Shown one piece after another: positions 34,286 through 42,551 of a stretch of DNA of 64,000 nt (position 1 is its first letter; each line of letters opens with the position of its first letter). A program made the position numbers and the translations under genes. Source of the DNA: Gammaproteobacteria bacterium (lineage in GTDB: Bacteria; Pseudomonadota; Gammaproteobacteria; Pseudomonadales; Azotimanducaceae); contig JAHEEG010000003.1 of assembly GCA_024640825.1 (NCBI GenBank), positions 1 through 64,000 of the forward strand, written 5' to 3'. Under the pieces are notes generated by a model that had not been told where the DNA came from, made no database searches, and saw only the letters and a list, made by a program, of their open reading frames with translations.

Positions 34286-35620
34286 TTACTCTGCCACGGA
34301 TTCGGGGTTTGCGGGCGCTAACTGGTCGACATAACAAGTAGCGATCCGGTCAATTATCCATTCCGCCAGCTGCGCTTTACTGGATTGCGGAAGCTTTTCC
34401 TCGCCCCCATGCCAGATCACCGCTACTGCATTCTCTTCGCTGTTAAAGCCAATGTCAGGGTTTGCGACGTCGTTGACGACGATCATGTCCATACCCTTAC
34501 GTTTACGCTTCTCTCTGGCGTTGCGGAGAGCATCCTGTGTCTCGGCAGCGAAGCCAACGACGAAAGGTCGGTTCTGGCTGCTGGAAACGCCGGCGATGAT
34601 ATCCGGATTCTCCACCAATAAAAGCCTCAAACCCTTTTCACCCCCGGGCAACTTTTTGATTTTCTGATCTTTTTTTTCGGCAGGTCGGTAGTCGGCCACA
34701 GCGGCAACGCCAATGAAGATGTCGGTTGCTGGCAGCTGTGCTTGAACCGCGTCGTTCATCTGCTGGGCGGTGGTGACCGATATCGTCTTCGCGCCGACGG
34801 GGGGCGCGATATTAACGGGGCCGCTTATCAGAGTTACCTCGCCCCCGACGCGCAGAGCTGCGCTGGCCAGGGCGTAACCCTGCTTGCCCGAGCTCTCGTT
34901 ACTTATATAACGGACCGGATCTATAGCTTCCCGGGTGGGACCTGCGGTGATCAGAAACTTTTTGCCCCGCAGCCCATCCAGATGGGGGGTTGAACGGACG
35001 GGCGTGGCGAGGCTGCCCCAGCTGGGGATCGACAGGCAGCAATCGCGAACCGCCGCGAAAAGCGCTTCTGGTTCCTGCATCCGACCAGGGCCCGTTTCCC
35101 CGCAGGCCTGGGGGCCGCTGTCAGGCCCGAGGATCGTGCATCCATCTTCTGTGAGCCTCCGCAGGTTTCTGCGGGTGGCCGGATGATCCCACATGACGTT
35201 GTTCATGGCTGGCGCCAGCAGCACGGGCGCGCGGCTGGCAAGGCGTAGCGTGCTCAGCAGGTCGTCAGCTCGTCCGGCCGCCAGCCGGCTGAGCGTATCC
35301 GCAGTGGTTGGCGCGATGACGATCAGGTCAGCCCAGCGGGCAAGCTCGATATGGCCCATCGCGGCCTCGGCCGCTGCGTCCCACAAGCTGTCTCTTACTG
35401 GCCTCCCGGAAACGGCTTGCAGGGTAGTGGCGGTGACGAATTGGCGAGCGTTGGCTGTCATCACCGCCTGAACTTCTGCGCCGGCCTCCCTCAGACGTCT
35501 CACAAGCATGGGCGTCTTGTACGCAGCGATGCCGCCGGAAACTCCGACTATGATGCGACATCCGGAAAGGATGCCGCCTTCGGAAAGCGAATCCTGGCCT
35601 TTGCTTCTGGTGTCGGCCAT
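34286..35620 (-). CDS. coaBC: Bifunctional phosphopantothenoylcysteine decarboxylase/synthetase
   Basis: CoaBC carries out two steps of coenzyme A synthesis. The CoaC half has VGVSGGIAAYKTP, the catalytic histidine in AAMGHIELARWAD and the cysteine in PQACGETGPGRM. The CoaB half has ITAGPTREAIDPVRYISNESSGKQG and the lysine in AVADYRPA...KIKK. ATG 35620 with GGGAG five bases upstream gives 444 residues (E. coli 406, with a 17-residue leader here). The frame stays open 210 codons further upstream, but that part is a shadow of the radC repeat region. The dut gene usually next to it is missing. Confidence 0.95.
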   Translation of the reverse strand: MADTRSKGQDSLSEGGILSGCRIIVGVSGGIAAYKTPMLVRRLREAGAEVQAVMTANARQFVTATTLQAVSGRPVRDSLWDAAAEAAMGHIELARWADLIVIAPTTADTLSRLAAGRADDLLSTLRLASRAPVLLAPAMNNVMWDHPATRRNLRRLTEDGCTILGPDSGPQACGETGPGRMQEPEALFAAVRDCCLSIPSWGSLATPVRSTPHLDGLRGKKFLITAGPTREAIDPVRYISNESSGKQGYALASAALRVGGEVTLISGPVNIAPPVGAKTISVTTAQQMNDAVQAQLPATDIFIGVAAVADYRPAEKKDQKIKKLPGGEKGLRLLLVENPDIIAGVSSSQNRPFVVGFAAETQDALRNAREKRKRKGMDMIVVNDVANPDIGFNSEENAVAVIWHGGEEKLPQSSKAQLAEWIIDRIATCYVDQLAPANPESVAE

Positions 35621-35822
35621 GAAGGCTCCCGACTGACAATAGCTGCGGCAAAGATACCACCACCAACCTGTGCCCACTATGACGACGTCGGCATTAGTAC
35701 GGAACCGGGTTATCGGAATCGGAAATCTCGTGACCCGCCCGTTGATGGCACAGCGAACCTGACTCGGGGAAGCGTTGCGGAACCAGAAATCGGCCCAAAG
35801 GCCAATCCCCGAGGCAAGAGAC

Positions 35823-35829
35823 AAGGAGG
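35823..35829 (+). promoter_or_regulatory. Perfect Shine-Dalgarno that fixes the radC start
   Basis: AAGGAGG lies five bases before ATG 35835. It is the strongest ribosome binding site I noticed in the window and shows that translation begins upstream of the PSAK repeats, so the repeats are part of the protein. Confidence 0.8.
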
Positions 35830-35834
35830 CCTGG

Positions 35835-36635
35835 ATGGCGCGTCGCCGGTTACCACCCAACTCAGAGCGACTCACTTCAGGGCGACTTTGGGTCGAGCCC
35901 TCGGCCGAACCTTCGGCCAAACCTTCGGCCAAACCTTCGGCCAAACCTTCGGCCAAACCAGTTCCCCTGTCCTGCTGGCCCAGCGGTGAACGGCCCCGGG
36001 AGCGTCTGCTGCGCCATGGGCCTGAAAGCCTCTCCGATGCCGAGCTGCTGGCTGTCTGCCTCGGATCAGGAGACGGCAGCATGGATGTGGTGGCCTTCTC
36101 CAGAAACCTTCTGGTGCGGTTCGGGGGTCTGCGGCCCCTGCTGGAAGCCCATCCCCGAAGGCTGGCGGAAGTGCGTGGGCTTGGGCCGGCCAAGATCGCC
36201 CAGCTGAAGGCGGTGCTTGGCTTGGGGTCGCGCCACGCCGAAGCAGGCATCGCTCATCGCCCGTTGCTCACTGACACGGTGGCGGTGCGCACGTACCTGC
36301 AGCATAAGCTTTCGGGTCTGGAACGGGAGGTCTTCGGCTGTCTGTTTCTGGATGCGCGTCATCGCCTGTTGGCTTTCGAGGTGCTCTTTCTGGGTTCCAT
36401 AGACCGCACCAGCGTTCACCCCAGGGAAGTCCTCAAGCAAGCGCTCGTGCACAATGCGGCTTCGGTCGTGCTCGCGCACAATCATCCCTCCGGGAATGCC
36501 GAGCCGAGCCCCAGCGATGTGCGTCTTACGGAAGAGCTTCGGCTGCTGCTGATGCGCCTGGAAATAAGGGTTCTGGACCACATTGTGGTCGGCCATGGGC
36601 AGACGGTTTCCCTCGCAGAGCGGGGCCTGGTCTGA
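35835..36635 (+). CDS. radC: RadC/YeeS family JAB-domain protein with PSAK-repeat N-terminus
   Basis: The last 225 residues are a standard Rad[13 protein letters not shown] opening, [13 protein letters not shown], helix-hairpin-helix [15 protein letters not shown], and the JAMM metal motif [17 protein letters not shown]. RadC's true activity is unknown; its old link to radiation repair was withdrawn. At 266 residues it has about 40 extra N-terminal residues, mostly (PSAK)n encoded by a 12-bp tandem repeat. No credible start lies after the repeat (only CTG), and a perfect Shine-Dalgarno precedes ATG 35835. It is divergent from coaBC, as in E. coli and Pseudomonas. Confidence 0.92.
   Translation: MARRRLPPNSERLTSGRLWVEPSAEPSAKPSAKPSAKPSAKPVPLSCWPSGERPRERLLRHGPESLSDAELLAVCLGSGDGSMDVVAFSRNLLVRFGGLRPLLEAHPRRLAEVRGLGPAKIAQLKAVLGLGSRHAEAGIAHRPLLTDTVAVRTYLQHKLSGLEREVFGCLFLDARHRLLAFEVLFLGSIDRTSVHPREVLKQALVHNAASVVLAHNHPSGNAEPSPSDVRLTEELRLLLMRLEIRVLDHIVVGHGQTVSLAERGLV
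35898..35957 (+). repeat. 12-bp tandem repeat (five units) in the radC N-terminus
   Basis: Four perfect copies of CCTTCGGCCAAA run from 35910 to 35957, preceded by one copy with two mismatches at 35898-35909. Each unit encodes Pro-Ser-Ala-Lys in the radC frame. Because the unit is a multiple of three, gain or loss of copies would keep the frame. Confidence 0.95.
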
Positions 36636-36679
36636 TCCCGTTGGCTCGGTCCGCAACCTGCGGGCCCTGTGCCCTCAGC

Positions 36680-36708
36680 TTGCCCCCTGCGAGGCTCTCT
36701 GGTATAAA
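36680..36708 (+). promoter_or_regulatory. Promoter of rpmB-rpmG
   Basis: TTGCCC (36680-36685) and TATAAA (36703-36708) are separated by 17 bases, placing the transcription start about 25 bases before the rpmB ATG. The spacing and position fit a strong ribosomal-protein promoter. Confidence 0.7.
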
Positions 36709-36738
36709 CGCGCGTCTTTTTTTTCGGACCATCGAGCC

Positions 36739-36975
36739 ATGTCTCAAGTCTGTCAGGTGACGGGAAAACGGCCCATGGCGGGGAACAACGTCAGTCACGC
36801 GCAGAACAAGACGCGTCGGCGCTTTTCACCGAACCTTCACTACCACCGTTTCTGGGTGGACAGCGAAAAGCGTTTCGTACGACTGCGAGTCTCCTCCAAG
36901 GGAATGCGCATCATTGACAAGAAGGGTATCGATCAGGTGCTCGCGGAAATGCGTGGGCGAGGCGAAAAGGTTTAG
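36739..36975 (+). CDS. rpmB: 50S ribosomal protein L28
   Basis: A 78-residue basic protein identical in length to E. coli L28. It starts [21 protein letters not shown] and continues with [18 protein letters not shown], all diagnostic. ATG 36739 is used; longer in-frame extensions reach into radC and are not credible. It is followed by rpmG, the usual pair. Confidence 0.98.
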   Translation: MSQVCQVTGKRPMAGNNVSHAQNKTRRRFSPNLHYHRFWVDSEKRFVRLRVSSKGMRIIDKKGIDQVLAEMRGRGEKV

Positions 36976-37062
36976 GGAGTGAGCGCCCGCACCGGGGCTT
37001 TCACGGGATCGCAATAACCGCGTCTCGGGCTGATCAGCAATGGATAATACGGACAACAGATA

Positions 37063-37218
37063 ATGCGGGAAAAGATCAAACTGGTTTCTAGTGCTGGCAC
37101 TGGCCATTACTACACGACGGACAAGAACAAGCGCAATACGCCGGATAAGCTGGAGATGAAAAAGTACGACCCCGTTGTTCGTAAGCACGTCCTGTATACC
37201 GAAGCAAAGATCAAGTAG
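37063..37218 (+). CDS. rpmG: 50S ribosomal protein L33
   Basis: A 51-residue protein, [20 protein letters not shown] at the start and YTEAKIK at the end. It is the cysteine-free form of L33, with no zinc-binding CxxC pairs, so it does not depend on zinc. It begins at ATG 37063, 87 bases after rpmB. Confidence 0.97.
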   Translation: MREKIKLVSSAGTGHYYTTDKNKRNTPDKLEMKKYDPVVRKHVLYTEAKIK

Positions 37219-37329
37219 AGCCCCCTACAGGCCGCTTTCCTGCCTGGGATGCTTCCGGGGACAGGCGAGCGTCTCCTCCTTGGTCGTTTCATGCTGGCAC
37301 AGACTGTGAGCGAGGGGGCCTAACCTCAG

Positions 37330-38166
37330 GTGCCTGAACTTCCTGAAGTCGAAACCACGAGACGCGGCATCGAGCCCCATCTATCGGGTCGCCAACTCAA
37401 GGACTGGGTGATCCGCAACGCGGCGCTTCGCTGGCCTGTAAAAATCCCCCAAGCGCTGAAGGGTCAGCAGGTTCTTGGTGTCGGTCGTCGCGCCAAGTAC
37501 CTCCTTATACAGTTTGATCAAGGGGCCCTCATCATGCATCTGGGTATGTCCGGAAGTTTGCGGGTGCTCCCTGCAGACACCCCGTTGTTGAAGCACGATC
37601 ACATAGACCTGCTTTTCGACGATGGACGGGTTCTGCGTTTCAACGATCCCAGGCGGTTCGGCAGTATTCACTGGCAGCCTCACCCCGTCATGGAGCACTG
37701 GCTGCTGTGTGCGCTGGGCCCGGAGCCGCTATCGGATGCTTTTTCCGGTGCGTATCTCAAGACAACGGCGCGACGACGTAAGGTGGCGGTGAAGAATTTT
37801 CTAATGGATGCACATGTGGTTGTGGGCGTGGGCAACATCTACGCCAACGAAGCCCTGTTCATGGCCGGAATTCGTCCCTCTCTGCAGGCACACAGGGTGA
37901 CCCTCGCCAGCTACGAACGCCTCGCCAGCGCCGTTCAGGAGGTGCTGCAGCAGGCCATAGCCATGGGCGGAACCACGCTTCGGGATTTCGTCAACCAGGA
38001 TGGTCAGCCAGGGTATTTTAGACAGTCTCTTTACGTATATGGTCGGAGTGGGCAGCTCTGCAAAGTCTGCGAAACGCCGCTCAAGGGCCTCAGAATCGGG
38101 CAGCGGGCGACCGTTTTCTGCCCAAAATGCCAACGGTCCCAAGGTTTGCGGTCATATCGATGCTAG
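37330..38166 (+). CDS. mutM: Formamidopyrimidine-DNA glycosylase
   Basis: MutM (Fpg) removes 8-oxoguanine and nicks the abasic site. It starts at GTG 37330 as MPELPEVETTRRGI; Pro2 is the catalytic N-terminus after methionine removal and E3 is present. The H2TH region has GVGNIYANEALF, and the C-terminal zinc finger has two CxxC pairs (CKVC and CPKC). 278 residues is slightly longer than E. coli (269). Confidence 0.97.
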   Translation: MPELPEVETTRRGIEPHLSGRQLKDWVIRNAALRWPVKIPQALKGQQVLGVGRRAKYLLIQFDQGALIMHLGMSGSLRVLPADTPLLKHDHIDLLFDDGRVLRFNDPRRFGSIHWQPHPVMEHWLLCALGPEPLSDAFSGAYLKTTARRRKVAVKNFLMDAHVVVGVGNIYANEALFMAGIRPSLQAHRVTLASYERLASAVQEVLQQAIAMGGTTLRDFVNQDGQPGYFRQSLYVYGRSGQLCKVCETPLKGLRIGQRATVFCPKCQRSQGLRSYRC

Positions 38167-38249
38167 AGTTAAAGGTGCTGGAAGGATATTCTAAAAATAG
38201 ACGGGTATCGTGCCTGTTGCTGAGACCTTTGGCTTGTAGGACGTTGAAA

Positions 38250-38555
38250 ATGAAGCGAATGGGCCTGATGCTGCTTTGCGTGACACTGATCGGAACACCC
38301 AGTTTGCCCGCATTTGCGGCCGATGAAGATCAACCCTCTGCAGGTGAGATGGCCGTGGATCTCGTGGTAGCCCGTCCCCTCGGCGTGGCGATAACCGCGG
38401 TGGGCTCAGCGGTCTTTCTGGTGAGCCTGCCGTTTACGGCATTGGCTGGTGGTGTTGGCCACGCGGCGGACGAGCTGGTCAAAAAGCCGGCGCAGGAAAC
38501 CTTTATGCGTTGCCTGGGATGCCCGGTTTCCGGACGTTATCAGGCGCCCCGTTAG
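38250..38555 (+). CDS. Small exported protein of unknown function
   Basis: A 101-residue protein with a signal peptide (MKRMGLMLLCVTLIGTPSLPAFA, cleavage near AFA-AD). A conserved-looking segment PLGVAITAVGSAVFLVSLPFTALAGG that could be a membrane helix follows, and then a tail TFMRCLGCP. Similar small proteins occur in Pseudomonas and relatives without known function. It ends 6 bases before the convergent coaD stop. Confidence 0.7.
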   Translation: MKRMGLMLLCVTLIGTPSLPAFAADEDQPSAGEMAVDLVVARPLGVAITAVGSAVFLVSLPFTALAGGVGHAADELVKKPAQETFMRCLGCPVSGRYQAPR

Positions 38556-38561
38556 GCTGAT

Positions 38562-39032
38562 CTACTTGACGTAAGCCCGGACGACGGCCGGGTGGACGAA
38601 CTGTGAGATGTTGCCGCCTAGCGCGGCGATTTCGCGTACCAGGGTAGACGAGATGAACGAGCAATCCTTGGACGTGGGCAGAAACACGTACTCTATGTTC
38701 GGATCCAGCGACTGGTTCATTTCTGCCATCTGAAATTCGTAGTCGAAATCCGTAACGGTACGTAAGCCTCGCAGGATGAAGCGCGCATTTTTTGTTCGGA
38801 CGTAATCGACCAGCAGCGTGTTGAATCCGTCCACCGAAACCTTGTCGCCGAATTCTGACACCACCTCTCGACACAGGTCTATCCGGTCCTTGAGATCTAC
38901 CCGGGGATCCTTCTGAGCCGAGGTTCCGATGGCGACGACCACGTGGTCAAACAGATTCAGAGCCCGCTTTACCAGGTCTGTATGTCCATTGGTAATCGGG
39001 TTGAAGGATCCTGGGTAAACCACCACGTTCAT
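38562..39032 (-). CDS. coaD: Phosphopantetheine adenylyltransferase
   Basis: CoaD makes dephospho-CoA from phosphopantetheine and ATP. The 156-residue protein begins MNVVVYPGSFNPITNGH, with the nucleotidyltransferase NGH motif, and has ILRGLRTVTDFDYEFQMAEMN and the SSTLVREIA motif. ATG 39032 is chosen because the longer open frame upstream is an antisense shadow of rsmD. coaBC is also in the window, so two CoA genes lie 3 kb apart. Confidence 0.97.
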   Translation of the reverse strand: MNVVVYPGSFNPITNGHTDLVKRALNLFDHVVVAIGTSAQKDPRVDLKDRIDLCREVVSEFGDKVSVDGFNTLLVDYVRTKNARFILRGLRTVTDFDYEFQMAEMNQSLDPNIEYVFLPTSKDCSFISSTLVREIAALGGNISQFVHPAVVRAYVK

Positions 39033-39076
39033 GTCGCATCCCCCAAGGATGTGCGAAAGCGCCGGATGGTATCGAC

Positions 39077-39643
39077 CTACACCGTTGCTGGCAAGGAAAC
39101 GGGCGCCAGCAAGCCGAACCGGGTTTCCCCGGCAGCGCTTTCCTTCACCAGGGCCCATCCCCGCATTTCCAGGTGCGCTCGCCTCGACATCTCGAAATAG
39201 ACGAGCCCCCGATGGCTGAGTAAAGTTCGCTGTCGCAGATCGTCGAGCGTGATAGCCAGGCAGTTTTCGGCAAACGGCGGATCGAGAAAAACAATGTCCC
39301 ACGGCTGCGCCGCTCGAGCGAGAAATTTGTGGGCGACGCTGCGGACGATGATGCAGCCCTGCGCGTTCAGACGTGCCGCATTCCCTTGCAGCGCCTTGAT
39401 TACTTTCGGGTCCCGGTCGACAAAGGTTACCTCGGCGGCGCCTCTGGAAAGGGCTTCGAAACCCAGAGCGCCGCTGCCTGCGTAGAGGTCGAGGCATCTA
39501 CTGTCGACGACCTCTTCTCGCAGCCAGTTGAATAAGGTTTCCCGCACTCGGCCGAGGGATGGGCGAAGAGCCGGCGCAGAAGGAAAGCTGAGCTTTCGCC
39601 CTCTCCAGTTACCGCCGATAATGCGAACTTCGTTTGCGGCCAT
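39077..39643 (-). CDS. rsmD: 16S rRNA (guanine966-N2)-methyltransferase
   Basis: RsmD methylates G966 of 16S rRNA. The 188-residue protein has VRIIGGNWRGRKL, RPSLGRVRETLFNWL, the SAM-binding CLDLYAGSGALGFEALSRGA and the catalytic DPPF. It is divergent from ftsY and upstream of coaD, as in Pseudomonas. Confidence 0.96.
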   Translation of the reverse strand: MAANEVRIIGGNWRGRKLSFPSAPALRPSLGRVRETLFNWLREEVVDSRCLDLYAGSGALGFEALSRGAAEVTFVDRDPKVIKALQGNAARLNAQGCIIVRSVAHKFLARAAQPWDIVFLDPPFAENCLAITLDDLRQRTLLSHRGLVYFEMSRRAHLEMRGWALVKESAAGETRFGLLAPVSLPATV

Positions 39644-39733
39644 GAGTGAATGGAGAATGAGTGGAGTAGGTTGTGGGTTCTTTGCGATTTTAGGGGTGCA
39701 TGTTGATCCAAACGCGGTCAGTGAACAAGAACG

Positions 39734-40684
39734 TTGAGTGACACAAAGGAAAACGGCGGTAAGGGCGGTTTCTGGAAGCGTCTCAGCGCCAGCCTGGGCA
39801 AGACCCGCAGCCAGTTGGCTGCGGGCGTGGGAAATCTGCTACTTGGTGAGAAAGAAATTGATCAGGAGGTGCTCGACGATCTCGAAACAGCCCTGCTGCT
39901 GACTGACGTTGGCATCGATACGACGCAGGAAATCATGGCCGATCTTTCCAGGCGGGTACGCCGCAAAGAGCTCAACGATACCGTGGCACTGCACGGAGCC
40001 CTTGGATTGTTGCTTAAAGAGCTGGTGGATCCGCTGGTAAAGCCCTTCGAGGTACCCGCCGCCGACCGCCCCTTCGTGATTTTCATGGTTGGCGTAAACG
40101 GCGCGGGGAAGACCACCAGCATCGGCAAGCTTGCGCGTTACCTCAAGCAGCAGGGGTTGTCGGTAATGCTTGCGGCCGGGGATACCTTTCGCGCGGCGGC
40201 GGTGGAGCAGTTGCAGGCGTGGGGCGAGCGCAACGACGTTGCCGTTGTTGCGCAGGGGCAGGGCGCCGATAGCGCCTCGGTGGTCTACGATGCCGTGCAG
40301 GCCGCGGAGTCGAGAGGAATCGACGTGCTCATAGCTGACACTGCTGGAAGGTTGCAGGCCAAGACTAACCTCATGGAAGAGCTGGCGAAGATCAAGCGGG
40401 TCGTGCAGCGCCTTAATGCCAGAGCTCCGCATGAGGTTCTACTGGTTCTGGATGCCGGCGTCGGGCAGAACGCGCTTTCCCAGGTGCGGGAATTCGATGC
40501 CGCCACAGGTGTGACAGGACTCATCCTCACCAAGCTTGATGGCACGGCGAAAGCCGGTGTGGTGTTTGCGATTGCCCGTCAGGTTCGTAAGCCCATCTAT
40601 TTCATTGGCATCGGCGAGGGTATTGACGATCTCAAGCCTTTCGCCGCGGAATCTTTTGTCGACGCGCTGCTGGCGAACGAATGA
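39734..40684 (+). CDS. ftsY: Signal recognition particle receptor FtsY
   Basis: FtsY is the membrane-associated SRP receptor GTPase. Motifs include G1 GVNGAGKTT, AGDTFRAAAVEQLQ, DTAGRL and TKLDGTAKAG. At 316 residues it contains little more than the NG domain; the long acidic A domain of E. coli (497 residues) is missing. The frame opens with TTG 39734 and rsmD lies only 90 bases upstream on the other strand, so there is no room for a larger N-terminus. ftsE and ftsX follow. Confidence 0.95.
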   Translation: MSDTKENGGKGGFWKRLSASLGKTRSQLAAGVGNLLLGEKEIDQEVLDDLETALLLTDVGIDTTQEIMADLSRRVRRKELNDTVALHGALGLLLKELVDPLVKPFEVPAADRPFVIFMVGVNGAGKTTSIGKLARYLKQQGLSVMLAAGDTFRAAAVEQLQAWGERNDVAVVAQGQGADSASVVYDAVQAAESRGIDVLIADTAGRLQAKTNLMEELAKIKRVVQRLNARAPHEVLLVLDAGVGQNALSQVREFDAATGVTGLILTKLDGTAKAGVVFAIARQVRKPIYFIGIGEGIDDLKPFAAESFVDALLANE

Positions 40685-40778
40685 TGTCGGGCCCCGAGGG
40701 AAATGTTGACCAGTCGCCCGCGCCTTGGGTAGCGGCTGGAGCCCCTAACGCGGTCGTTAGCCCCGGACGGGTAGTCCG

Positions 40779-41498
40779 GTGAGCCAGATAGAGTTCCATC
40801 AGGTGAGCAAGCGTTTCGAGAACGGGCATGAAGCGCTGCGGGACATAACGGCGGCCTTCGAAGAAGGCTCCATGACTTTTCTGACCGGCCATTCAGGCGC
40901 CGGGAAAAGTACTTTTCTCAAGCTGCTGCTGTGTCTGGACAGGCCAACCAGAGGCCAGATTCTGGTCAACGGTGTTAACGTGGCCCAGATTCCGCCGGTG
41001 CGCCTGGCCTACTACCGGCAGAATTTGGGAGCGGTGTTTCAGGACCATCATCTGCTGACTCACCGCACCGTGTTTGAGAATGTGGCGCTGCCTCTGAGGG
41101 TGGTGGGCTTGAAGGAAAAGGACATCGGTAAGCGAGTGCGGGCGGCGCTGTCTCGGGTAGGATTGTTGAGCAAGGAGGGTCTGTTCCCCCGTTATCTGTC
41201 GACTGGCGAACAGCAGCGGGTAGGCATCGCGCGCGCCGTTGTGACGCGACCTAAGATCCTCCTGGCGGACGAGCCCACAGGGAATCTGGATCCTGCCTTG
41301 TCCCGAGACATCATGCAGCTCTTCGAGCAATTTCATCAGTTTGGAACCACCGTAATCGTCGCCAGCCACGACCGCGAGCTGATAGAGACGATGGACGCCC
41401 GGATCATCGAGCTGAGCCACGGCGCGGTGGTGAGAGATGAGACTGAGTACGCTTCCGGAGAGGTTCTCTCGGACGAGTCCCACCATGTCGAAGTCTAG
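40779..41498 (+). CDS. ftsE: Cell division ATP-binding protein FtsE
   Basis: FtsE is the ATPase of the FtsEX complex, which controls cell-wall hydrolases at the septum. The Walker A GHSGAGKST is at 37-45, and LLADEPTGNLD with SHDREL follow. The ABC signature reads LSTGEQQRVGIARA, with threonine 142 in place of the glycine of the usual LSGGE. The GTG start is 40779. It overlaps ftsX by 14 bases. Length 239. Confidence 0.96.
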   Translation: MSQIEFHQVSKRFENGHEALRDITAAFEEGSMTFLTGHSGAGKSTFLKLLLCLDRPTRGQILVNGVNVAQIPPVRLAYYRQNLGAVFQDHHLLTHRTVFENVALPLRVVGLKEKDIGKRVRAALSRVGLLSKEGLFPRYLSTGEQQRVGIARAVVTRPKILLADEPTGNLDPALSRDIMQLFEQFHQFGTTVIVASHDRELIETMDARIIELSHGAVVRDETEYASGEVLSDESHHVEV

Positions 41499-42462
41499 GG
41501 GTTCGAAGTCTAAGCTCAGCCGTGATCCCTGGCCGCGTAATCGATCTGGTCTCGCCGCTGGCGGTCGCGATCATCTGAGGGTCGCGCGGGAAACGCTGCA
41601 CTTCGTCAGCGCCCGGATGGGCACCAGCCTGCTGGTTTGGCTGCTGGTGGGCATCGCCTTGGCTTTGCCGGCGGGACTGTTTCTTTTGCAGGTCAATCTC
41701 GGAGCAATGACCGACGCCTGGGACGGTCGGCCCGGTCTATCCGTTTACTTCCAGCTCGACGCCTCGGATCCGGCGATTCAGGAGGTCGTTGAAACCCTGC
41801 GAGGCGATGCATCTGTTCATGGGGTCACGTTTATCTCCCAGGCCCAGGCCCTAGCGGAATTTCAGAGCTACGCCAGCCTGAGCGACGCGCTGGAGCTGCT
41901 GGATGAAAATCCTCTGCCGGCTTCGGCCCGGGCGGTGCTGGCGGGTGGTTCTGGCCTTGCCGATCTGCAGCGCCTCGCGGATATGGTCACTTCAGCCCCC
42001 GGGGTTGCCGAGGTGTCAGTCGAGAAAACCTGGCTGGAGCGGGTCACGGAAATTACCCGGGTGATCAGTCGGTTAGGCATCATGCTGGGGCTTCTGTTCG
42101 GTATAGGGGCCGTTCTGGTGACCGCCACTTCCGTGCGTCTGGCGATCGAAGCTCGCCTTGAAGAGCTGCGGGTGCTCAAGCTGGTGGGTGCCACCGATGG
42201 CCAGATCAGGCGACCATTCCTCTATTTTGGCGTGTTTTACGGCCTGGGTGGCGGGCTGGTTGCTGCCATGCTCATCAGCCTGAGCCTGCTGGTCGTTGAG
42301 ACCCCCCTCACGAACCTGCTCGGCAGTTATAGCCAGAATCTTGAACTGGCCGGTTTCGACCCCAGTTTCCTCGGCGTCCTCTTCGCGATAGGCGGCGTTC
42401 TCGGCGTCCTTGGCGCGCTTCTTGCGGCCAGAGCGCGTCTTGGAAATTTGGAAATACTCTGA
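41485..42462 (+). CDS. ftsX: Cell division protein FtsX
   Basis: FtsX is the membrane partner of FtsE. The 325-residue protein has a basic cytoplasmic N-terminus, a first helix at about 48-70, an extracytoplasmic domain (about 72-195) that activates hydrolase regulators, and three more helices. RLAIEARLEELRVLKLVGATDG is the conserved cytoplasmic loop that contacts FtsE. ATG 41485 lies inside the end of ftsE. Confidence 0.95.
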   Translation: MSKSRGSKSKLSRDPWPRNRSGLAAGGRDHLRVARETLHFVSARMGTSLLVWLLVGIALALPAGLFLLQVNLGAMTDAWDGRPGLSVYFQLDASDPAIQEVVETLRGDASVHGVTFISQAQALAEFQSYASLSDALELLDENPLPASARAVLAGGSGLADLQRLADMVTSAPGVAEVSVEKTWLERVTEITRVISRLGIMLGLLFGIGAVLVTATSVRLAIEARLEELRVLKLVGATDGQIRRPFLYFGVFYGLGGGLVAAMLISLSLLVVETPLTNLLGSYSQNLELAGFDPSFLGVLFAIGGVLGVLGALLAARARLGNLEIL

Positions 42463-42492
42463 AAACAAGCTCTTAGGGAACCATATTCAGGC

Positions 42493-42519
42493 TTAGCACT
42501 CTCATAAAGGGAGTGCTAA
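42493..42519 (+). promoter_or_regulatory. CIRCE operator (HrcA binding site) upstream of rpoH
   Basis: TTAGCACTC (42493-42501), nine bases, then GAGTGCTAA (42511-42519): a perfect match to the CIRCE inverted repeat bound by the heat-shock repressor HrcA. A possible promoter, TTAGCA (42493-42498) and TAAAAT (42517-42522) with 18-base spacing, would be covered by both arms. The ribosome binding site GGAGGT and ATG of rpoH follow 22-33 bases later. Binding by HrcA is inferred; no hrcA is in the window. Confidence 0.88.
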
Positions 42520-42551
42520 AATAAAAAGATTGGTGTTACCGGAGGTATCAC

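Noticed and set aside
35898-35957. Possible CRISPR-like or integration repeat at radC
   Set aside because: Units are contiguous 12-mers without spacers and lie in frame inside a coding region, so it is a minisatellite. radC is a known landing site for mobile elements in other bacteria, but none is present.
35621-36250. Long N-terminal extension of CoaBC (frame open to 36250) with a repeated Gly-Leu-Ala-Glu tract
   Set aside because: It is the antisense image of the radC PSAK repeat. The CoaBC start at 35620 has a good ribosome site and the domain begins right after it.
37219-37329. Long-range pairing of C-rich and G-rich ends around the rpmG-mutM gap as a terminator
   Set aside because: The stem encloses almost 90 bases and lacks a T-run, so it could easily be chance.
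39033-39497. N-terminal extension of CoaD (arginine-rich)
   Set aside because: It lies within rsmD in another frame on the same strand and has no family similarity; MNVVVYPGSF is the true N-terminus.
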